Shown here piece by piece: positions 24,567 through 35,945 of a DNA stretch of 64,000 nucleotides. The position numbers and the translations under genes were made by a program. A model generated the notes under the pieces. That model did no database searches. It was not told the origin of the DNA and saw only the letters and a list, made by a program, of their open reading frames with translations. The DNA is from Wyeomyia smithii (Eukaryota > Arthropoda > Insecta > Diptera > Culicidae), in assembly GCF_029784165.1 (NCBI RefSeq), contig NC_073694.1:33337506-33401505 (forward strand). Reading direction: 5' to 3'. Numbering within the stretch: position 1 is the first letter of the stretch; each line of letters opens with the position of its first letter.

Positions 24567-25555
24567 AACGACAAAAATATCAAATTTGTTAAATACAACA
24601 AAAAATGTCCAAAATTACAAAAAATGTCCAAAATTACAGAAACAGTCATGGGGAGGCGGACTAGTGGGTTTTCTGTTTTTTTTTTCTTTTTATTAATCGT
24701 TACCTCTCAGTTGTGTTACAGGTGTACAACCTATCATCGTTGAATGCGATTTTTTTAAAAAACGTCTCAAGTATGACGCACAAAGGGAGTGTGCTCGCTT
24801 CTAATATTTCGTAAAGGTTTCTTAATAAACACCGTTTCAATAAAACTGATTCAGGAAAGAATATCTTGTAAAGTGTGTTCGAATTTGTTGATCAGCTTGT
24901 GTGTACCTTTCTGCTCAATGCGAGCAATAATTACACTAACTGAATACAAAGCGTCTCCATCGAATCAATGTAAGAGGTCAATCTCAACTTGTCACAAAAA
25001 AAAACAAAACCAAAAAAAAACTAATTTCCTGTTCATTCTGGTAAGGTTCTCGAACAAGATAAGAAATAATTTAAGAAAACTTTTAATAAAACATTTGTGG
25101 GAAAAATTAACCAAAAACTTTCTGATCTTTATGAAACATTCCGGTGTGGTTAAAACATTAATCTGCATTCAGAGAAAATCAAGCAAAATATAATAAAAAT
25201 GCGGGTGAAAAATAATACATAACTAAGGTAATATTAAGATAAAACTGAAAGAAGAAAATACTTTCAACTAAAAACAATAAAATTGACCCCAGAAAAGTCT
25301 AATTGTTCATTTTAACGTCAAGTTTCTCCATATTCTCAAGGTAAATGTTTTTACCTCTCGATTCAGTCGAGCAGACGAATGTTATGGTGAAATTTGATGG
25401 TAAATTGAAATAAGAATGATAGGATGAATATAGGTGTTAAGGTGAGCAAAAGTGCCATTACTCCAGATCAAATCACTACAGAGTCAAAATAAATGCAAAA
25501 TAATAACAATCATCGAATCAATGAATATCACGAAGGCGTTAGAAATTCCAAAATA
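24567..25555. other. No gene recognised
   Basis: AT-rich DNA. The 134-residue plus-strand open frame (24789-25193) is lysine- and leucine-rich without recognisable domains. GGATGAATATAGGTGTTAAG near 25424 resembles the GGGTAATC-family MITE end. Confidence 0.35.
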
Positions 25556-25559
25556 ACTA

Positions 25560-26032
25560 ACTACATTTATATTAAAAACCCAGATTGGTACCGTAATGCA
25601 TCAAATTTCGAACACTTAAGCTATGATGTAACTTCTTGCGCTAAAAATTCAACAAAAAATGAACTTTCTCATCGATCTTGAAGGTTTAGCATGTTGGTTA
25701 TTTTATTATTGTTGCAATTAAGTGCTATTTATACAGATTTAAACACATTTTATACACGAAAACAACGAGATTTAAGAAATCGGCTTTGATTCAAACTTCG
25801 AACACTTCAACGTAATCGCTAAGAGATAGATAGGCAAACCGTCTGAATACTGACTGACACTTTTTTCAACGCCTGCTGATTCCCCGGAAGTGGCCCTACA
25901 GTAAAGAACCATACATCACTGGATGAAGGATACTCCAAGGAACAAAATGGTGTATAGTAATCATGCTATTTATTAAACTAGCTCTAATAATTCGATTTTT
26001 ATTGTGAAGTGTTCGAAGTTTGAATCAAAACG
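25560..26032. mobile_element. MITE with TTTGATTCAAACTTCGAACA ends, copy 1, plus shared flank
   Basis: CTTTGATTCAAACTTCGAAC (about 25785) and its inverted counterpart ending near 26032 form TIRs of about 28 bp around a 245-bp body. The upstream 25560-25783 part (GTTGGTTATTTTATTATTGT, GTTGCAATTAAGTGC) also recurs, in inverted order, at 35946-36250. The MITE therefore sits in or forms part of a larger dispersed unit. No coding capacity. Confidence 0.6.
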
Positions 26033-26384
26033 GTATATGGCAAAAGATTCTGAAACAAAATAGAAAAAAAAATTAAAAAAATTACGAGTGACAAAAAAGT
26101 AAAATAGAACAAAAAAAAAAAATAAACAGTGTCATATATGCGAAAATTGACAAAAAAGATGAGGTACGAGAAATGTATCTATGATAATATATGGTTTAAC
26201 ATACCCACCTCCTTTGGACGGAAGGGCTTTCCTATAGAAAAAAAATACACAAATTTCTGCATAACTCGTGAATTAATAGAGCAAGCGGAACCAAAATATA
26301 ATCAGCTACAGAACCTCATGTGTATCAACGAATTTGAATTTCATGTATTTAATTAGCGTGGCAAGGGGAGGGTAGAAAGTTTGA

Positions 26385-26440
26385 AAAGGTTTTTGGTAAG
26401 ACACGACCGCAAGGTTAACGTAGAAATACGACAGCCGGTC
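26385..26440 (+). repeat. Family X left-end signature
   Basis: AAGACACGACCGCAAGGTTA followed by ACGTAGAAATACG matches the left end of the family X copies at 7650 and 44819. The matching right part may be the copy ending near 29060, with other elements in between; this is inference. Confidence 0.4.
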
Positions 26441-26929
26441 TCATACATTGATAGGTTTAAGAATACGATCGATATGTTATTATGTTGATCCTGGTAAAAA
26501 AAAATGAAAAGAAATTGTGCTACACATCATAAAGTCATTTGGTTATGAAGCAGTTAAAGTTTTTCTGCCACTCGCGCGTAATGATATATTCTGTTTTTTA
26601 TCTACTACCTGTTATAGACAACTTTTCTAAGCTGATAAAGTTTTGAAAATGTTACAAAATGCTACCGGGGTAAAAACAAAACGATATCCATCCTACACTT
26701 CATGCAAATGGCAATCTGTAACGAAGAGCGAACAGTAGGTAACATTTTTCTGCCTCTCGCCAAAATATTGCGGACGTTGGTAAAATTTTATTAATTTTAT
26801 CCACAGTATTACAGAAGGATACTATTTGAACACATATGTATTGAAACTTGATCTACTTATTGCATGATTCATGATTAACATTTTACGTGTCTTTAAAAGT
26901 CTTGATATTAATAGACCCATATAGGTCCA

Positions 26930-27420
26930 ATGTTGTGCTTCCTAACTTACTATTCAACATCGCCATTGAAGGTGCAGTACGAAGAGCAAACGTGGAAAGA
27001 AACGGTACGATCATCACGAAATCTCACATGCTTTTTGGTTTTGCGGACGACATCGGTATCATCGGTATCAACCGTAGCGCCGTGGAGGAGGCTGCGAACA
27101 GGGCCTTCTACGAATTGCGTAGCCAGCTTAGGTTCCGTAGTTTGCAAACTCGCACAAAACTAGCGCTGTATAGGACGCTGATACTCCCGGTGGTCCTTTA
27201 CGGACATAAAGCATGGACGCTTGTCATGTAATTAAAACTCAAAAGATAAACCAACTAATAACTTTCCCTTTCCGAAAGCTGTAGGAAAAGAAATCGTATA
27301 CGCTCAAGAAAGCCGATCGACGATTCAACCATGTGATGAGAAATGATATCGCTTAAATTTATCTTGGAGGCTTCCTCGAAGATACTATGAGCAAAAATCA
27401 CACTTTGAAAATTAAGGCCA
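26930..27420 (+). pseudogene. RTE-type reverse transcriptase fragment
   Basis: The frame at 26887-27231 encodes a piece of a non-LTR reverse transcriptase: a Leu-Leu-Phe-Asn-Ile-Ala segment, an Arg-Arg-Ala-Asn-Val segment, and the catalytic box FADDIGIIG near residue 52. It jumps from VEEA straight to ANRAFYELRSQLRFRS, then runs TRTKLALYRTLILPVVLYG. The intervening part normal for the family is missing, so an in-frame internal deletion is inferred. The wording matches RTE-clade elements (the Aedes JAM1 type). After the stop at 27231 the coding match decays. Endonuclease and N-terminal RT are absent here; a fragment of the preceding RT part of a related element lies at 53.1 kb. Confidence 0.7.
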
Positions 27421-28245
27421 CGTGAAATTATTTCTCATACTTAAGCAAGTCTGCAATAGCAGCATGCTGTAGCAGTGTTGCTGGAAAATTTCAATTGTGA
27501 GCCGTCCGTCAGACATTCAATCAGTTTGGGGTGAATAGCTGTTTCTACAAGCATCGTAGCGCCTTACGGTCTTCAGAAGAAATTTTTCCAGGAAAATTTC
27601 CTACAAATATCATGTATCGATATATTTTTTCTAGAGAATAAGTTTTGAAAAAGTTAACTCTCCGATATAAAATCGTATGGAAACTTTAACAATCGGGCGC
27701 AAATCGGGCGTTTCACCGATCGATCTGAAAAGTTACACAGTTGTTATGGGACCCATACGGAACGCGAAAAGTGCATGGGAGCTAACATTTATATTTTGTC
27801 CCACCATAATGCCCATTTCGTGAGATTTTGTTCGTTATTCGATTTGTAAAAAGCTACTGTGAAATAAACACGGGTGCTATATTTACTGACTGCAACGCTT
27901 ACAATTCTAAGCAGTAAATAGCACTCCGATTTTTTGATATTGACCTCATAATTACTGTAGTACCTAGATATGGAAAACTCATTTTTACTACTCCAACTGA
28001 AAACATGTGGTTGTCCTTAAAATAACGGTTGGTTTTAGTTTTTACAAAACAAAAGACATACCCGTATGTCGACGGTATTTTTCACACAGAGAGGAGATCA
28101 AAAATTTAGCGCTGTGGAAGGTGCTGTTTACTCTGTTGGTTCGTCCGCTATGGAAGGCAACGAGATATTCGAAATCACCGCCTGTTGCTGGCGGAATCAA
28201 TGCATAGTAAATTACCCTATTGCAACAGTAATAGGCTATATCGCT
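27421..28245. other. No gene recognised
   Basis: AT-rich DNA with short open frames lacking motifs. Confidence 0.4.
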
Positions 28246-28249
28246 GCTG

Positions 28250-29060
28250 CTATCCGTTGCTAGTTAGTTAGGACCGTCCTAGTGGCCATCCACTAGAAAA
28301 ATGATCCATTTGAGCGGAAGTAAGATCATATATAGTCTGAAGAGTGCATTCCCGGCTAACTAGGTATAATATTCTATCGACCTTGTTTGGGAAAGCGAGC
28401 ACCTACCGCTAACGTTGCTATCACTACCACTACTGGTTCCTTAGTTAGGACCGTCCTAGTGGACATCAAGTAATAAAATGATTGGTTTAAGTAGGAGCAG
28501 AAGCTTATATAGGCCGGACACGATTATCAGGAACATCAAAAATTTTTTCATTCCGGATAATCAAGTTTTCCGGCTAATCGAATCACACAAAAATACTAAA
28601 ATTCGGCGATTAACGAACATAAAATAAATATTTCTTTTCTTAATTCTACTTGTATGATGCAATGGCGTAACCAGAAGTTACTTCTGAGGCGAAATGGGGT
28701 AAAATCTTAAGAAGCAAAAAAAAAAAAAAATAAATTGGACATTGATTATTTTCACTTAATTCGGAAAAAGGCAAAATTTCGGAATAAAAATGAAAACGGA
28801 CACCAAAAAAATAAATTTCCGAATAATCGAGTCTAAGATTCCGGTTAATCGAATTCCGGATAATCGAGTTTCCGGATAATCGAGTCTCCGGATAATCGAG
28901 TCCGACCTGTATAGCCAAAACAGTGCATTCCTGAATAACTAGGTATAGTATTCGGTCGACCGTATTTGGGAATACCATGTTTATCAAGCGACCAATCAGA
29001 GGTCGAAATCAGCGTTCCAACAAGGCTAGTGAAACAGTGAAAAATTGAGAAAACCACTTT
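28250..29060 (+). mobile_element. Family X right part, interrupted by a pogo-like MITE
   Basis: TTAGTTAGGACCGTCCTAGTGG occurs near 28263 and again near 28440 (end signature shared), so this part is duplicated. AAGCTTATA at 28501-28509 is continued after the MITE by TAGCCAAAACAGTGCATTCC. Together they restore the TTATATAGGCCGAA-type box of other family X copies. TCGGTCGACCG (28952) and GCGACCAATCAGAGG (28989) follow as in 9.3 and 45.4 kb. Confidence 0.55.
28510..28909. mobile_element. pogo-like MITE copy B (uninterrupted, 400 bp)
   Basis: Left end TAGGCCGGACACGATTATCA (expected CAGGTCGG) and right end GATAATCGAGTCCGACCTG are inverted repeats flanked by TA on both sides (28508-28509 and 28910-28911). 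The interior matches both halves of copy A. Several CCGGATAATCGA sub-repeats sit at the right end. CAG ends with a TA duplication point to the pogo group; no transposase is encoded. Confidence 0.75.
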
Positions 29061-29164
29061 GTTTAGTTTCAATTGATTGGGCACCAAGAACGGTAAAACG
29101 ATTTTTAAGCAGGTTCACAAGTTTGAACAAATTTCGAGCTAACCACAGTATTCAATCGCTCAAA

Positions 29165-30100
29165 AACAGGCTGTAAACGAATCGTCTCGAACTATCGCGG
29201 TATAGCTGCGTTAAGTGCTACCTCTAAGCTGTTTGAGTTGACTGCGCATGCTGGCCCAGAGATATGTACAGTATATATCACCGGATCAACACCGGTTTTA
29301 TGTCTAAACGTTCGACAACGACTAACTTAACCTGCTTCACATCGTTCGTAACTTGTCAATTAGAAAATGGCCAGCAAGTCGATGCTATTTACACCGATTT
29401 ATCTGCGGCGTTTGATAAAATTTGACAAACTTGGCATGAATGATAATTTGCTTGACTGGTTCGAATCGTATCCAACCGGTAGAAATATGTCCGTCAAAAT
29501 CGGTGACCACATTTCCTCACCTTTTCCCGGTTGGTCCGGTGTTCCTCAGGAAAGTCATCTTGGACCATTTCTATTCTTGCTGTACATGAACGATGTCATT
29601 ACTCTCAAGTGTCAAAAAATCATGTTGAATATATCGTTTCGAAAGTCTCGTCGCAGCTAGGATTGAGGCTGTTCAACGCAGATTCGTCCACTTTGCTTTA
29701 CGCCATCTCAGGTGGAAAAGTCCACGCCATTTATCCTGTTATGAAAATATTTGCATTTTTAGGTTAGAACTGTTGGAGGATAGACGCAACTTGGCTAAAG
29801 CGTGCCTCATAGCTGACCTCTTTCATGATAATATTGACTGCTCTTCGCTACTTAGCTCTTTGAACATCAACATACGTCGCCGAGAGATTCTCGGGCAAGG
29901 ACTGATTATGGCCGTCATGAACCAATGAGTAATATGTCTCGTGTGTTTAATAGGTGTTACCATGTTTTTAGCTTCAATGTGTCTCACGAAGTGAACAAGC
30001 GTAGTTTTGAGTGCATTTTGTGTTAATTTTAGCTGTTATTATTAGTGAGGTCATTGGGGTAAACATATTATCCGTTGACTAAAATAAAATAAATAAATAG
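29165..30100 (+). pseudogene. CR1-like non-LTR reverse transcriptase fragment
   Basis: Three frames together spell decayed RT. From 29170 comes NYRGIAALSATSKLFEL. From about 29280, in another frame, comes GFMSKRSTTTNLTCFTSF, then VDAIYTDLSAAFDKI with the first catalytic Asp, ended by TGA. From 29430 comes LLDWFESYPTGRNMSVKIGD and SGVPQESHLGPFLFLLYMND. The YADD region is missing through a deletion. The tail near 29898 reads YGRHEPMSNMSRVFNRCYHV, a typical C-terminus. An A-rich end (AAATAAATAAATAG) closes it near 30100. At least two frameshifts and a stop make it inactive. The clade is CR1- or Jockey-like; I favour CR1. Confidence 0.7.
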
Positions 30101-30404
30101 ATCTTTTTTTTTTATATTTGCATCTTTATAATTTGTCATTAAACTTTTTACGAACAGCATAGCATTTTAAAGAAAAATTTTCGAATAAAATTAAAAAAAT
30201 GATCACCATATTAAATCTTACCGCCATCTTAAATTTGATCAGACAAGCGGTGTTTTGAGCAAGTATGAAATCACTGATTTTCAATTTTCAACGACCATTG
30301 AAAAGCTGAGAAACAATGCACGATGCATATTGGTCGCGCGTAATGCGTTGAGCTGTTCGAAGCTCGATTTCGAAAAGGGATTTGAATTTATTAATGTATC
30401 TTTT

Positions 30405-30715
30405 TTTCACACAACATTTATTTGATACGGCACAATACAAATTAATGTTATACGGAGCCAATTAAACCTAATGCCTTATGGTCTAAAATATCTTATTAGC
30501 TAAAGGCAAATTCTTCACCCTCGCTGCCGACTACGAGCTGAAACTAAATCTAATACTAAAACTAACACGGTTTTTTTTATCCGAGATTCGTTTCGCTGTT
30601 AAATTGGCACCTTGATGCTCTTCAAGTAGCTATAAACATGTAGCATGTATTGCAAGTTTCGCTGAGCGATAATATCACGAACTGGCACATAGGGCTGTTG
30701 TCCTCGGGCCCATGA
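30405..30715 (-). pseudogene. 5'-truncated I-clade retrotransposon 3' end
   Basis: On the minus strand, about 30713-30599 reads VPVRDIIAQRNLQYMLHVY and ends KSIKVPI then TAA, a C-terminus typical of mosquito I-type ORF2. The 3' untranslated part (GAAGCTCGTAGTCGGCAGCG type, about 30520-30540 inverted) closely matches 59400-59430 of the larger I-clade copy. Both end in an A-run (the T-run near 30400 here). Only the last 310 bp of the element are present, a common product of incomplete target-primed reverse transcription. Confidence 0.65.
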
Positions 30716-31790
30716 ATGTATCTTAAAGCATTTTGATGTAGGACTACGTTTTTGTTTTCTATCCAGGGGCTAATTTTGTGAAATTGAACATGAAACTGGT
30801 AAATGTTAGGTTAGATTTCAAACGGTGATAACAGATACAGTGAATAGTTGTAAGTTACGTATGTTACGATTTTTTGTGGGTACTTGTTGGTTGTTCGACT
30901 TATTTTCTAATGTTTCTTCATTAGCTGGGCCGGGGATCCGGATGCTTCACTTTTCAGGTGTCAAATTTTCAATAAAGAAAAGTGAGTAAATCCATGCCAA
31001 TTGTTATAAAAATACGCAAAATATGAGTAAAATTTTGGATATGTATTTGAATTAACTCAGATACTCAGAACGGGTGAAAATAATTTTTGACTTGAGCGTG
31101 GTTTTTTTTTTAACATGCATTTGGCATAAGCTTTATCCGAGCACAGAAACATTTACTTGTATAAGAAAACTGTTTGAGAATGGATTGTAAGGAACTGATG
31201 ATACCTTGTTAAAAAATATATAACGCAAAAAGATTTTTTTGACTTCTGAAATTTTCAAATAAACAATACAATTTAATTCAGGAAGTAAAAGTTGCATATT
31301 TTTCTTAAGAAAAAAAAAACTAGATGTTATAACAGAACTTTTGGTAAAATGTCAGGATGGATAAATAAAAAACAAATTTTTTTTCTCGAAGGTTAACATT
31401 GAGGGGATATTATTAATAAACAAGTTTTTTTGGAATAATTGTATTCCAATTTTGGCAGATTTTTAAAAAGCTTATCATGCATAACCTCCTCAATGCATCC
31501 GTTTTTAGTTGTTCTGTATTTGAGTTCAGATTATTAGAAAATGATTTTTAATATTTTTATTAAAATAAGAGTTGAAGTTCTCTTGAATTTATTTAAACCG
31601 GACGTTGCTACAGAAACATTTGGTGAAATGTTGAGAATGGAGAAATGTGAGAAAAAAGTTTTACTAAAAAGTACAGCTGTATTTTTTTTATTGAAACATT
31701 TTTAAGAACAATCAAATTTTAAGAATGGATAATAATTTCAAATCATAAAGTTCTTAGCGACTAGCTTTCTGAATGCACCCGTTTTTAAGA
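30716..31790. other. No gene recognised
   Basis: Very AT-rich DNA with T-runs. No ORF with motifs and no clear repeat edges. Confidence 0.45.
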
Positions 31791-31792
31791 TA

Positions 31793-32350
31793 CAGGTCGG
31801 ACTCGATTATTCTCCGAAGGCATGATCCTCCGGGGGCTTTATTATACGGAGATTATAACATACAGTCGAATACTTCTATTGCGACAATTTATATAGCGAC
31901 AAACCTCTCTATAGCGACATTCTCAATGATCCCTTCTGCTCTATATTCTTAAAAGTTATTCGTTTTATTAGGACATTTATCTAGAACGACGGTCCCTTGC
32001 GATGTCGCCATAAGGCGATTCAACTGTAATTGAATTTTCAATATTTTGACGTCCACCGTACCCGTCACATGGCTGGTTTGTTTCTGATTAAATCTCGGTC
32101 GCTTTCTCTGATTCGTATGCGTAGGTGTTGAAGGGGCTTCGTGTTTGTCTTATAATTATTCCAGAACTTGTTTTAAATCTTAAATCGACATACAGTCATG
32201 AGACAATTTTCAAATTTTTATATCGGCTTGTTTGTCGTGTATAATATTTCTATTAGTAAACTAGTTATTCTTGACAAGCGAAAATATAAATACTAAGAGA
32301 AAATAAACGAATCAATTATCCGGAGAATTAGGATCTCCGGAATGAAATAA
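31793..32350. mobile_element. Decayed pogo-like MITE copy C (left end)
   Basis: TA then CAGGTCGGACTCGATTATTC at 31793 is the left end of the family at 7610 and 28510. A matching right end is not intact; ATTATCCGGAGAATTAGGAT near 32316 may be its remnant. A second small MITE is nested inside. Confidence 0.45.
31863..32026. mobile_element. Nested 164-bp MITE with CAGTYGAAT ends and TA duplication
   Basis: It starts CAGTCGAATACTTCTATTGC and ends, read inverted, CAGTTGAATCGCCTTATGGC, and is flanked by TA at 31861-31862 and 32027-32028. GCGACA/TGTCGC sub-motifs recur inside both arms. This is a separate pogo/Tigger-like family from the host MITE. Confidence 0.6.
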
Positions 32351-32696
32351 TTTTCAAAAAAAAAAGACAAACGAGACCGATCTTAATTTTAAAATTAAGT
32401 TTGAAATATTTAAATTTTTATGAAAATACGTTTTATTCCATAGCAACAAACATAGATTTATTGAAATGTATAAACAATATTGCACAACTCACTCTTCATC
32501 CGAAAAAATATTGGATGAGAAAAGTTAGTCAATTTCAACTATATGATTTGAGTAAAATATCGGAATCTTATTGCATCATTGCAATTCGATTATTTCTAAT
32601 ACTGATATGGTATAATACTTAAAAAATTTAACTTTTGGGTAAACTTTTTTGTTACGTTTGTCCATCCTGAAATTTTCACTTAAATTAATGTAATAA
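32351..32696. other. No gene recognised
   Basis: AT-rich DNA with a 73-codon open frame (32401-32622) lacking motifs. Confidence 0.4.
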
Positions 32697-33644
32697 TGTT
32701 AGGTTGTAGCGTAGATAGTTAATAGGTAGTAACATGTAATTAACGTTTAGCACAGTGTAGAGTTGGTGACATGAACTTAACATGGTACACCCAACCGAAC
32801 CTTACCAACTTGCTTGAAAAAAAAGTGATGTAAGAAATTCACGATCAAGTCAACGGCTGTCGAAACGTCATCGTATTCTTCTGGGATAGGCACACAAGCG
32901 TGAAGCAGCAAACGACAAACGTGTCTCAAGTTCTGGAATCCAGGGAAATAACGGGACCCACATCACGAACCCAAAGGCAAATCGCAGCAGGAAACGCCAG
33001 AAGCGCGTTATTAGAAGTGCTATTCGAAACAAGCTCGTTCAACTAATTGAGCTGGCCCCATGAGGGTGAGTGGAAATACTTAGAAGCAAATGGAAAATCG
33101 AGCTGAGGTTAATCCTGTTTTCGTAGGGCCCTTCTCCGGGATTTGTTCTGTACTCTGCACTCCGTTTGCTTGCCTCTGGTCCCGCATTGGATTGAGTCAC
33201 GCGATCCTCGAGGGGCGAGTAATCCGAGGATCAGACGAATAGAAAGTTCTCCAGTGAAACGAAGAGACCGGTGGAGCACCGAGTCGGAAATCGCTTTGCA
33301 GAGAGACGAGCGACACGGCCTCCCGGACGCACTAGTGGATGCATCAAGACAGTCGTGAGTAGACGGAGTTGGAGAGAAAAGGGGAAGTAGAGAAAACTAG
33401 ATATGGCAAGATGTTGAAAGATGTTGAAAGATGTTGAAAGAGTAGCAGTTTGGCATGCCTAGAATAGAGTGAAAAAAGAGATAGGGCGAAGGAGGAAAGT
33501 AGGAGAAACAGAGTGAAAAGAACGTGCCTGCAAAAAAGCAAATAATGAACAAGCCTGCGATGAGGGCGCAGGAATAAATATGTTAATGTCGAATTTTGGT
33601 TACGTTTTGTTTTGTTGAGCAGCCGAAAGCTGTTTAATATTACA
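32697..33644 (+). repeat. Possible solo LTR
   Basis: The stretch begins TGTTAGGTTGTAGCGTAG and ends TTTAATATTACA, so it has the TG...CA ends of an LTR. It contains a GC-rich middle unlike its surroundings and an AATAAA near 33573. No matching second LTR, primer-binding site or target duplication was found in the window. Alternatives are a unique GC-richer segment or another repeat. Confidence 0.25.
33411..33440 (+). repeat. Three exact copies of ATGTTGAAAG
   Basis: A perfect 10-bp minisatellite of three units. Confidence 0.9.
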
Positions 33645-33949
33645 AGGTATCAAGAAAATTTTTTTAGAGAAATATTAACTCTTCTGTTTTGATAAAAAAA
33701 ATAGTGTTTATTCACTAATTTTTTAAAATAATAATGATAAGAGCATTTTCGTAGGGACCCTCTTATTACAGTGTCCAGTCCTATGCCTCCATTTCATGCA
33801 TCCACTACGGCTCTTTATCTTGCAGTATTTTCACAGCTTTTCAATGGTGGCGTAAAATTCAAAACCAGTTGTTTCGCATTTACTCAGTTCTAGGGGTTGT
33901 ATAAAATGGTGACGTAGGACTAAATATATATATTTACATATTATATGCT

Positions 33950-34362
33950 GCGCTAAACTGTTCATAGGTCACACTACCGTTTATATTTGATGGTCGTTAT
34001 TGTGAAAATAACGATGCCAGAATACACTAGTAGTAGTTGTGAAAATTCTCATAACTCTTATCTTCAAACATTTTTAGTTCTGAAAAGAACTGATTCCATA
34101 ATCTTTAGTCAATGGTATCTGTTGCTGCCGTATGCAAAATAAATGTAACATGTTCCGCAGTGCCTAGAAGATGACTCGTATGCAGCTCTCGTTTCTCAAT
34201 GTCGCGTACCTCTAACAGCTATACTCCACTCGCTATTGTGTGACAAACTAGACTGAATCTGAATTTTCTACACGCAGTCTTTTGTATCGAGTTCAGCGTA
34301 GATTTTTGCCATTAGGGCGTGGCCACGCAGCTTAGAGAAAGACAAACAAAACAAAACACCTT
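33950..34362 (+). repeat. Direct repeat, copy 1
   Basis: It shares with copy 2 (34570-35005) the blocks TTCATAGG(T/C)(C/A)ACACTACCGT, AGTAGTAGTTGTGAAAATTC, TCTGAAAAGAACTGATTCCA and AGGGCGTGGCCACGCAGCTT in the same order. The middles differ, suggesting different internal deletions of one longer ancestor. No ORF. Confidence 0.7.
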
Positions 34363-34569
34363 CGATACTACTGAGCGATTTTCATAAGCATCAAAAGAAT
34401 GTTTTTACTTTCCTGATACGAAAATCACTCTGGTTCTTAGATTAACTAATTTTCGTTACTAATATTTGACTGATAACGGTGTTCGAGTGGGCACAAAGAA
34501 ACAATTAAACCGGAAAATAATTTAGCTAAATTTAGCAGTGAAAATTCTTGTAATGAAGGTTATATCTTG

Positions 34570-35005
34570 CTGTGATAAACTATTCATAGGCAACACTACC
34601 GTGCGCCCTGGTAGTTATTGTGAAAATGATTATTGAGAAATAGATTAACATTTCACATTAGTAGTAGTTGTGAAAATTCTCATAACTCTTATCTTCAAAC
34701 ATTTATAGTTCTGAAAAGAACTGATTCCATAATCTTCAGCTCGAAATGTGTGCTACAGAACGCTGATAACCGCACCACCACCGGTAGCATTCAATATTTT
34801 GCTTGGCCGCGCATAATAAAATTTGCTCGCCGCTGTGCCCTCAAAATATCCTGCAGCGTACAATGGTGCCTGTTGCTGCCGTATGTAAAATCTTAGAATT
34901 TAAAATTTCTACACGCAGTCTTTTGTATCGAGTTCAGCGTAGATTTTTGTCATGAGGGCGTGGCCACGCAGCTTAGAGAAAGACAAACGGAACAAAACAC
35001 TTTGT
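34570..35005 (+). repeat. Direct repeat, copy 2
   Basis: Second copy of the unit at 33950-34362. Its middle holds CGCACCACCACCGGTAGCAT and GCTTGGCCGCGCATAATAAA, absent from copy 1, while copy 1 has AGAAGATGACTCGTATGCAG and following bases absent here. Confidence 0.7.
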
Positions 35006-35165
35006 TGAGTCAGAATATGTAGGCAGTGGAATTTATTCCGTCCATGTTATTGTTATCCGTGCTCGAGAAACAAAGGAATAACAAGAACAATGTATGGGAA
35101 AGCTTAACCTTGAAAATTTTCACCTTTTTTCATCATTAAGCAGTAAAACAACAATGTTAAACATT

Positions 35166-35552
35166 ATATCGTCAGTTGAATTCAATACTGGCACAACTCA
35201 AAATTCATAGTTTCGAGAAAAACGCGTTTGAAAATTTGCGTCAAAAATTTCTTTTTTCATTTTTGTGGAAAATTTCAATTTTAAGACTTCCCATTTTAAT
35301 TGAACTTGTTTGGGTCAATCAGGTGCATGTAATAAACAAGTTATAAGAATTATAACCTTATTTTTTTGTCCTTTCCGGGATATTTTAGATTTGGGCAATA
35401 AAGGCACATCTGCTTATATTTCTGGAATTATTGTGAATTTTGAAACGGGTCTTTGTGAGATGAAACTTTATAGTATTTGGCATCGTTTGCCATCAATAAC
35501 TCAAAACTGCGAAATTTTGAGTTGTGCCAGTATTGAATTCAACTGACGATAT
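35166..35552. mobile_element. MITE with about 40-bp perfect TIRs
   Basis: ATATCGTCAGTTGAATTCAA at 35166 continues as TACTGGCACAACTCAAAATT. The exact inverse closes the element at 35552. The 387-bp body has no gene and resembles neither pogo MITE. The perfect long TIRs suggest recent movement. Superfamily is not assigned. Confidence 0.75.
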
Positions 35553-35945
35553 CAAACAACTGTTACATATTTTATCTATCCACCGACATATAAATGACTA
35601 AGATGCATTGAGTCGTTTGCTTGCTATAATCGTTTGAAATCTGACGCAACATTTGCCAGTTTCATTTTCAATTTTACAAAATGTAATCTAGTATAGAAAA
35701 CAAAGACGTAGTTCTACTTCAAAAGTTTCTCTGATGAAACTCAAGATGGTGGTATAAAAACGGAAACATTCTCCGAAAGCTTTGGAATAGTAAAATTCGT
35801 AGGAATGTTATGTACATCAAAAATTTGAAAATGTTTGAAATATCATGAATATCGAAAGTGTTAAAATTTTTCATTAGGTTTCTTTTTTGCCTGCATATAT
35901 TTCTGTTATAGTTTATTTCGCATATATGTATATGTAATTATGTAC
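35553..35945. other. No gene; family X edge motif
   Basis: AT-rich DNA. GACGTAGTTCTACTTCAAAA at about 35706 is a family X right-end signature without a visible body. Confidence 0.35.

Noticed and set aside
24789..25193. 134-residue plus-strand ORF
   Set aside because: Lys/Leu/Asn-rich reading of AT-rich DNA without motifs.
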